Part shown: piece by piece, positions 56,818-64,000 of the stretch
Numbering within the stretch: the first letter of the stretch is position 1
Layout of the letters: each line of letters starts with the position of its first letter
Source of the DNA: Saccharum officinarum
Taxonomy: Eukaryota > Streptophyta > Magnoliopsida > Poales > Poaceae
Length of the DNA: 64,000 nt
Direction of reading: 5' to 3'
Assembly (NCBI GenBank): GCA_020631735.1
Contig: CM036160.1
Coordinates: forward strand, 7,904,746-7,968,745
Program-made: the position numbers and the translations under genes
Notes under the pieces: generated by a model
What the model saw: the letters and a program-made list of their open reading frames with translations, nothing else
Database searches by the model: none
Told to the model about the DNA's origin: nothing

Positions 56818-57189
56818 TATGTTGAAAACTTTTTGTGGTTAATTTCCATGGGTTTTCGTATTTCCTCAACGCTAGAGTAATAGTAATAAATGGTAATACT
56901 AATCATGCAAGAAAGCAAATAACGGAAACATTTTTTTTTGGACAGCACAAACCCAGCGACACTCAAGAAGACACGTATCATGGGTATCCAGCAGCAGTGC
57001 ACTTACGTCACGTACTCCGTAGACACGTAACTATACTAGCTGCCATGTCTTTTCAGGACTATACATATCGGATCCGTATAGGCCAGAGCCCATGGTCTGG
57101 AGTGGTCTGATGGATGGGGTCCTGTCCTCAACTAATGATCGATCAAGGCACGCAGTCGCGGTCTTGTAGTCCTATGGTCGTATGCAGAA

Positions 57190-57435
57190 GGATTATTAAA
57201 TATAGACTAAAAAATAATTAATTGTACATATTATGATTAATTTACTAGATGAATTTTTTAAGTCTAATAAATTCATGATTTAATAATACGGTGCTATAAT
57301 AACAAATATGTTAATAATAAATTAATTAGATTTAATAAATTCGAGTTGCGGATTACGGAGAACTTGTTTAATTTGTTTTATTACTACTGTCGAACACTTT
57401 TACGCTTCTTTCTAGATTTAAACGGCACCCGCCTT
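57190..57435. mobile_element. Tourist-like MITE, second family
   Basis: Diverged copy related to 52475-52755 (AATAATTAATTGTACATATT, AATTAGATTTAATAAATTCG). Boundaries approximate. Confidence 0.5.
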
Positions 57436-57480
57436 TGGATGGGACGGAGCTTTTTTAAAAAAAAACGTTTTTTTACGCTT

Positions 57481-57720
57481 GGGTGTGTCGTGAAAAGTAG
57501 GTGAAAAGTTATTGTAGCATATTTTGTTATTATTTGGCAAAATTTGTCCAATCATGGACTAACTAGGCTCAAAAGATTCGTCCCAACATTTACAGACAAA
57601 CTATGCAATTAGTTATCTTTTTTTACCTATATTTAATGCTTCATATATGTATCGAAAGATTTGATGTGATGGATGAAAGAGAAAATATTTTGGGTTGGGA
57701 CAGGGAAGTGAACAAGGCCT
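57481..57720. mobile_element. Tourist-like MITE
   Basis: Begins GGGTGTGTCGTGAAAAGTAG and ends GGAAGTGAACAAGGCCT. Very similar to 58002-58247 across the full interior. Confidence 0.7.
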
Positions 57721-58001
57721 GGATCTCAAACATACGCAGCACTGCAAGCTCCTTCGCTGGTGAGTGGCGAGCGGTGACCAGACCTGCTGCCACCTGCGTG
57801 TGGGATCGATGTCTGATCTGACGCATGCATTCATGAGTTGATGGAACTGGTCACGTAGTTTCAGTCTTTCAGTCAGGCAGTACTCCCATGCAGATGCAGA
57901 TGCAGGCTCAGCATACTACCGTTTGACCAGCTCTTGCCCCTAGAAAAAACATGCAACGAATTCCACTGTCGTCGTTTCTATCCACCGACGATCTGGACTG
58001 T
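57721..58001. other. Non-coding sequence
   Basis: No gene or repeat boundary supported. Confidence 0.4.
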
Positions 58002-58247
58002 GGGTGTGTTCACTTCGCGAAAAGTAGCTGAAAAGTTACTGTAGCACTTTTCGTTGTTATTTGGTAAAATTTGTCTAACTATAGATTAATTAGACTCAAA
58101 AGATTCGTTTCGAACTTTACAGACAAACTATGCAATTAGTTATCTTTTTTTACCTACGTTTAATGCTCCATGCATGTGTCGAAAGATTTGATGTGATGTG
58201 TGTAAGAGGAAATATTTTGGGTTGGGAGGGGGAAGTGAACGCGGCCT
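58002..58247. mobile_element. Tourist-like MITE
   Basis: Begins GGGTGTGTTCACTTCGCG and ends GGAAGTGAACGCGGCC, imperfect inverted repeats of ~18 bp. Confidence 0.75.
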
Positions 58248-58342
58248 GTACTATACACCAATGCAAAAGATAAACGGCTAGTACTCTACAATAGCTGCTG
58301 CCGGTTTGACTAACCCTGGCAAAAAAAATAATCGAGAACCAA

Positions 58343-58594
58343 GCCCTTGTTTAGTTCCCAAAATATTTTGTAAAATATAACTGTAGCGCTATTGTAGCAC
58401 TTTCGATGTTATTTGACAATTATTATCCGACCATAGACTAATTAGGCTTAAAAGATTCGTTTCGTGATTTACAACTAAACTGTGTAATTAGTTTTATTTT
58501 TATCTATATTTAATGCTTCATACACGTGTCTAAAGATTCGATGTGACAGGAATCTGAAATATTTTGCAAAATATTTTGGGAACTAAACAAGGGC
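58343..58594. mobile_element. Tourist-like MITE with a long perfect TIR
   Basis: The left end GCCCTTGTTTAGTTCCCAAA and the right inverse are identical over ~28 bp, then differ by one base in the next several. CAA flanks both ends (58340-58342, 58595-58597). The near-perfect TIR suggests a young copy. Confidence 0.85.
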
Positions 58595-58597
58595 CAA

Positions 58598-58745
58598 AAA
58601 AACCAAACCGAACTAGTCGAAATCGAAACCGAACTAACTGAAACCGAAATATTTGGTTACCGGTTCGGTTCTCAGTTTCCAAGAACCAAATTTTACTAGG
58701 TTAATTCGGTTCTGACTCTCGGTTAACCGAAATAACCGAATGACC
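58598..58745. repeat. CCGAA-rich inverted repeats
   Basis: AACCGAAATCGAAACCGAAC-type motifs are followed by their inverse (GGTTCGGTT, ATTCGGTTCTG), giving a hAT-like subterminal pattern. No boundary was fixed. Confidence 0.5.
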
Positions 58746-59224
58746 GAGATACTCAAAGAGGCCCAAGAAGCAGAATTACAACCCACAGCCCACTTAGACT
58801 TAGTAGTATATATTACTCTCAAAACCCTAGCTAGCCCTCTTCCCACCTCTCCCGTCGCTGCTACCCTGTACCCCGTGTCAGGGCGACTTCGCGATGCCCA
58901 TCCTTGAGCACGAGTGGCCCTCTCCCCGTGGTCCTCCTCCCGTCGTCCTTCAGTCCTCCTTTGGTCCCCCTCCCCGGGTGGTCCCCTCGACGACCGCTTG
59001 ACCATCCAGATCCAGTAGCGATAGCTCGGCTTAATCCTGCAGAGGCAGAGCATCTTCTAAGATTCGACAATGGCAGCGCGTTCTTCCAAGGTCCAACGGC
59101 GGCGTGTCTATCTAAGGTCCAGTGGCGGCGGTAAGATCTGACGACGGTGGCCTGACCTTCCATGGTCCAGCGGCAGCAACAATCAGCACGACCATGGCCG
59201 CTAGCCGCTCCACTAGATGGGGTC
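58746..59224. other. Non-coding, GC-rich
   Basis: Open frames on both strands at 58860-59230 have no motif. No gene supported. Confidence 0.4.
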
Positions 59225-62200
59225 TGTAACAAAACCGACCAATTTATACGAGCTTAAGTAAGAAAATCACCTGCCGAAGTAGATAAATTAACGTACTTGA
59301 ATCCATACAAACCCGGTAGTCCGTGAAATCACGAAGGATTTTAAACCAACCAACATACAAGCCAAGATCGTACAAATTTAACAACCACAATCACATATTA
59401 CATAAAGTTTGCAACATCATTTCGAATACATCAGAGTTTAGAACATAAAATTATTACAACCAAATTCATAATAAAGTAGTGGAACCAAATGGTTTAGAAA
59501 CCACACACGCACACTTAGTTCAGATATAGTGCCAGATAATGATCAAGTCCCACAAAAGCAGTAGATGAGACATAAGGAATGACCACGCCCTTAGTCCTAG
59601 TTATCGCCCATCGCTGGGTACAGACAGCTGATGCAGTAACCATAGTACATCTGACCATCTACAATAACAATGGGAATAAAGCTCTGAGTACGAGAATATA
59701 CTCAGCTAGACTTACCTGCCTTAAATGGAAATAAAGCGACTCCAAGAAGTATGCAAAACTTTCTTTTAGTGGGCTAGCTTGACTCATTTGTGAAAAGCAT
59801 AAGTTATCATGAATAAACCATTTTAAGTACTTTTGCATCATCTTTGTTATAACCTATTAATCTAGTTAAGCACATATGCTAAGCAATCACTTAATTAAGC
59901 AGCAACATCAAAGTTACCATCTTAGCTTTAGCATTTTCAACATAATCTACATAACCATCCGTGTTCCATCATTATTACTATGATGCCATAGTTCGAGTCA
60001 AGTACTCACTATCCAAGAACGATAACGATTCAAATCGATTCCTAACCAGTTAGTGATTTATTCCTCACACAAACCACACTCACCGATCAAGCGAGCTACA
60101 GGTCACCAATGACACTATTCTAGTAAACGTCGCGGAACAAACTGGAGCCGCAATACCTAGGGACCGCTCGACTGCTAGGAATCAGGCCTCGCCTGCCCTT
60201 GGGCTCACTCTTCGCGCCACTGTCATACCCCCATCAGCACCAATACACACATCCATGTAGATCCCGTCCTAAATAGTGCCACTGGCTTTACGGTCGAAAT
60301 GACTTATTCGGCCAGCTAAATGTGAGGCATGCGTTCAACATGACAAGAGGGACGAGCAACAATCGATCCTTAACCGACATAGGCAGAAACCACAAGCACC
60401 CTACAACCCTGGTTGCCCACTACTTATTCTGCCCAGTCTCCCTTTATCCATCAACACTTGGTTATTTTCATGATATCATCCATAGCTAAGTATCTAGGTA
60501 ACCACCTACAGTTTGCCGGTGACAGAAATCACCGATTACTACCGGTCTAAGTAGGGCTAAGCATTTAACTCGGTCCTAGACCTAGCAGGGTAAGATATGT
60601 TAAAGTAGACAAGGATATAATATATGCATCAACGGTTTCACTCAACTCCTATAACGTAATGCAACAATATACATATAACTTATATATCTTATATATAGTT
60701 AATTGCTTTATAAACTAGGAGAATTAGAATGCTCCAGGGCTTGCCTCTTTCGAATGAGCTAGGCTGGTGGTCCACGCACTCCGAGAGTTCCTCGCCTGGC
60801 TCCTCGGCCTCGGACACCTTCTGTGTCTGGATCTCCTGCGGATCTGCTCCCGCCTGCTCTTCTGGCACCACTACCGGAACTTCCTCCTGTAATCCTGTAT
60901 GATGCATAGGTATGTGTGATTATAAAAGTCATGCATAGGATGGAATGAGGTATGATGAGCATAAATGCTTGCATGTAGATGAGCAATTTCATTTCTATTT
61001 TACCGAGTAGGTACAAATCTCCTCTCCGGTAAAATAAAGCATGTGACAAACAAGACATGCATACATATCACACATCATTAATATGTAATCATACCAGCTG
61101 GTTATTTAGTGCTTCAAAGATACACCAAAGCAACACATTTTAACTAAACATGCATTAAGGAATCTTAATTAATTCTATTTTAAACAAGGCTTGAACAACA
61201 CCCTATATTTTCTAAGCTCATAAAAATCTGAGAAACTTACAGTAGCTTCATTATATCTACTGGAGTGTATCATAAAATTTTCACTTCAATTGGATAAGTA
61301 TAACAGCCTATACTAAAAAGGCAAAAAGCATAGCAATTAAGCACATGAAAAATACTTTGCACTATGAAAAGTATCAAACAATAGATTTCATATTTTCTCC
61401 ATAATCTATATATCATAGGAACACTGTAGAAAAAGTTTCATATGCATGTATTATTCATATTTTTGGCCCTAGCAATTTTACAAGAAGTCAGCATTTAATC
61501 CACCAAAATTACTTAGCCATGTTTTTCCACAGAACATGCAGGTCATATATTTTTCACAGAAAGTACATCACATAAGGAGATCAACAAAATTGGAAACATA
61601 TTTTTCAGACATGCACAGAATTAGTTATGCATTTTCTAAGATTACAACAATTTCAAGAATTAAATAAAACTATACAAAAAATTATCACAAAAATGACATG
61701 CAATAATTTTATACTGTAGATCTACTCACAAGAAACCTAACAAAATTTGTTTCATAATTTTTTGACCACTAATCACCGAGATATGAATTTTCTAAGCATT
61801 TAAACAATTTCTGGAATCATTTTCTTTTATTTCTGAAAATCCAACCGGCTGAAATCGCTACGTGCACCCCACGGCGTTCACCCAGATCCACACCCAGGCG
61901 CTGCAGCTGGACCGCGAGAGCCGACCGGGCCCCATCAGTTAGCTGCACAGAGGAGGGGAGGAGCTCCGTCGGTCGGTTCTCGCCGGCGGCAAGCCCTCCG
62001 GTGGTGCGGCCGGTACCAACTGCTTCCCCACGGTGTCGTGAACCCAACGCTGCAGAAAACGTCGATGGAGATGAACCCTAGCTACTACAGCGGGGTGCAC
62101 CGGTGAGTGACGGCGTGGCATGGCGGAGTTCCCGCCGTCCGTGGCCATGGTGAGGCGTTAGGAGCGGCTTGCAAGCATCTACGAGCTACGGCGAGGTGCT

Positions 62201-62534
62201 TGCGCAAAGATGATGGAGAAGGAGGGGGAGCGGAGCGACGCTGCCGACGCGGAGCCCAACTCCGATGAGTGGCGGCGGAAAAGGAGCCGGCCAAATCCGG
62301 CCTCTCACCTTGCTGACACGAGCAACAATAGCACGGCGAGGACGAGAAGAAGATGGCGGACACGGACGTGAGCCGAATCGAGGCGAGGTGCATCGAAGGC
62401 GGAGCGCGACACTGACGTGTGGCACGGCGCTGCGCGGCAGTAGAGCAGCCGCTCGACTTTTCAAAATGGTGAGGATGAGGGCAGAATGGATGGAGGAGGG
62501 TGAGCTCGGGCAGGCGGGCGAACTAAGGCGGGGC
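59225..62534 (-). repeat. Gypsy-type LTR, interrupted by a copia LTR
   Basis: Starts TGTAACAAAACC, with layout similar to LTRs B and D (long, AT-rich first half, GC-rich toward the end). It is cut at 62535 by TGAAAGCCC, the start of a SIRE-like LTR, so its right end lies beyond the window. Its 5' flank shows no PBS. The frames inside (for example near 60700-60900 and 61900-62530) lack motifs. It is either a solo LTR or the 3' LTR of an off-window element. Confidence 0.6.
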
Positions 62535-64000
62535 TGAAAGCCCAAGTTTTGTTTTGGTAATTAATGACACCAAGTTGCTAATGCCATGTGTTAAGTATTT
62601 TGAGTTAGGCATAAGCAACACATGTGATGAAGGTGTGTGTGGCAAGGAGTGGTGGCCACAAGATCATAAAGAGATGGTGCATGGACATAAAATGATGATC
62701 ATGGTGGAGATGCACATAAAATGATGGACTTGATGATCAAGTGGAGGAGAATGATCTAAGAGCGCAAGGCAAAGGTACAACTATAGGGTTTTCCTTTTGC
62801 CGGTCTAAGATGAGTAGAGAAGTGATTGACCGGGTTTAGGATACATAGCCGACTATCAAGAGGGGCAATCACGGTTAGCTCAGGAATCAAGTGCCACTAG
62901 ATCAATGTCTTGAGCATATGCATTAGGATCTAGTAGAGAGCTAACATATCATCTTGAAAATATTTGTAAAATGCTAACACACATGTACATGATGGTGTAC
63001 ACTTGGTGGTGTTAGCACTTTTGCGAAGTCGGAGAAGAAACGGAGGCGAACAACGGTCACTGTGGTGACCGGACGCTGCACCGGACGCGGTCACGGTTTG
63101 ACCGGACACGTTCGGTCAGTTCTTCGCTGCAGTCAGACGCCGGGTGCTAGGGTTTCCAACCGGCACGTCCGGTCCCTCACGGAACCAGAGCGTCCGGTTA
63201 GGCACCCAAAGGGGCACAGCTGGTCGAAGAGCCGACCGGACGCGGGGCGCGTCCGGTCACGTGCTATCGGACGCGTCCGGTCGCGGTGGGAGCTCTCTGG
63301 ACTCCGACCGGACGTCGGATGCAGCGCGTCCGGTCAAACGCTGGAGCGTGTCCGGTCACAGCAACGGTTACTTCTGACGTGCACTGTTCACGCTTGTCCT
63401 ATAGTGACCGGACGCGTCCGGTCACCCTGACAGGTGCGTCCGATCAGTACGTTTTGCACTGCGTCGTTCGGTAATGGCTAGCTGCGTACCCCTTCGCTAT
63501 AAATAGAAGATGTCCGGGGTTTGAGGGGAACTGTTGCATATTTTGAGACCTAGAGACATCCTTTGAGCTACAGAACAACCCATCCACTCATCTCTTTGCT
63601 TAGTTGCACATCTTGAGTGAGATTCAAGTGCATTACTTGAGAGTTGCATTCTAGAGGCACTTGATTTTCGAGTTGTTACGGATTTGTTGTTACTCTTCCG
63701 TGTTTCCCGACACGGTAGACGACTAGGAGCAGCGAAGATGATTGAGCTCATAATTGAAGATTGTTGGAGCCCTCACCGAGTGTTGTAAGGGGTTCTTGAT
63801 CCTTCCCCGCGGGAGTTCACAAATTGGATACTCTAGTGGAGCTCGTGGCTTGGAGGATCCCTATCATGTGTGCGGTTGTGCGGTGTTCGCCGAGGGCTCG
63901 ACTCTTGATAGTCGATTAGCTCGTGAACCGACAAGTGGGTGTGTCGCCACAACGAGGAGTAGCTTGCCGGGAAGCAAGTGAACCTCAGTAAAAAAATCTT
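62535..64000 (+). repeat. SIRE/Maximus-like copia LTR, cut by window end
   Basis: Starts TGAAAGCCCAAGTTTTG and shares the body of the C LTR: GACCGGGTTTAGGATA, AAGAGGGGCAATC, the decamer array, TATAAATAG at 63498-63506, and the GTGTCGCCACAACG region. It is diverged from C, so it is a separate subfamily member. The end is outside the window. Confidence 0.85.
63066..63450. repeat. GCGTCCGGTC decamer array, copy 3
   Basis: The same decamer on both strands, including the exact 18-bp palindrome GACCGGACGCGTCCGGTC at 63406-63423. Confidence 0.88.

Noticed and set aside
60689..60907. Acidic minus-strand frame (EEVPVVVPEEQ...)
   Set aside because: It lies within an LTR-like sequence, has no domain and is short.
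62265..62545. Gene candidate at 62.2-62.5 kb
   Set aside because: Frames on both strands, no motif, lying in an LTR that is interrupted at 62535.

Overview
The window is nuclear DNA from a grass, most likely a PACMAD/panicoid species such as a sorghum, sugarcane or Miscanthus relative. The species is inferred from repeat character only. It is almost entirely transposable-element (TE) sequence: stacked LTR retrotransposons, a CACTA element with subterminal repeats, many Stowaway-like and Tourist-like MITEs, Ac/Ds-like hAT elements, a LINE stub and a probable Helitron end. I found no convincing intact host gene, tRNA, rRNA or CRISPR array. The open frames in GC-rich stretches look like chance frames.

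Layout. 1-5036: unannotated sequence, a 750-bp hAT element with a perfect 8-bp target duplication, a Tourist-like MITE, and a 1.1-kb PIF/Harbinger-like element with a GC-rich interior. 5042-26748: a nested stack. A Tat-type gypsy solo LTR (A, TSD CAATA) is split by a second gypsy-type solo LTR (B, TSD GCGGT/GCGGC). B is split by a SIRE/Maximus-like copia element (C, TSD CCCTC). C holds a minus-strand Tekay/Del-like chromovirus (D) with gag, protease, RT, RNase H, integrase, chromodomain and an extra frame upstream of gag. A deletion with 3-nt microhomology joins the truncated 5' LTR of C to the truncated 3' LTR of D.

27-35 kb: a PIF-like element, a 100-N gap flanked by a ~450-bp apparent contig overlap, a CACTA-like non-autonomous element with a ~30-bp TIR, MITEs, and a copia LTR/gag relic cut by a hAT element (TSD GTTGGTGG) and bordered by a Helitron-like terminus. 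35552-44401: an 8.85-kb CACTA element with a decayed TNP2 transposase, a possible second transcription unit and internal tandem repeats. Its insertion site is confirmed by an unoccupied paralogous copy of the same target near 46.26 kb.

44.4-64 kb: the duplicated CACTA-flank segment, another Tat-type solo LTR (TSD AGGAG), a dense MITE field, decayed tandem repeats, a 5'-truncated LINE (14-bp TSD), a further gypsy-type LTR, and a third SIRE-like LTR running off the end. The pieces record a history of insertion, LTR-LTR recombination, illegitimate deletion and filler-DNA repair, not a pathway. The retroelement frames were once one polyprotein each and are now broken. Divergence statements are by-eye comparisons, not alignments.
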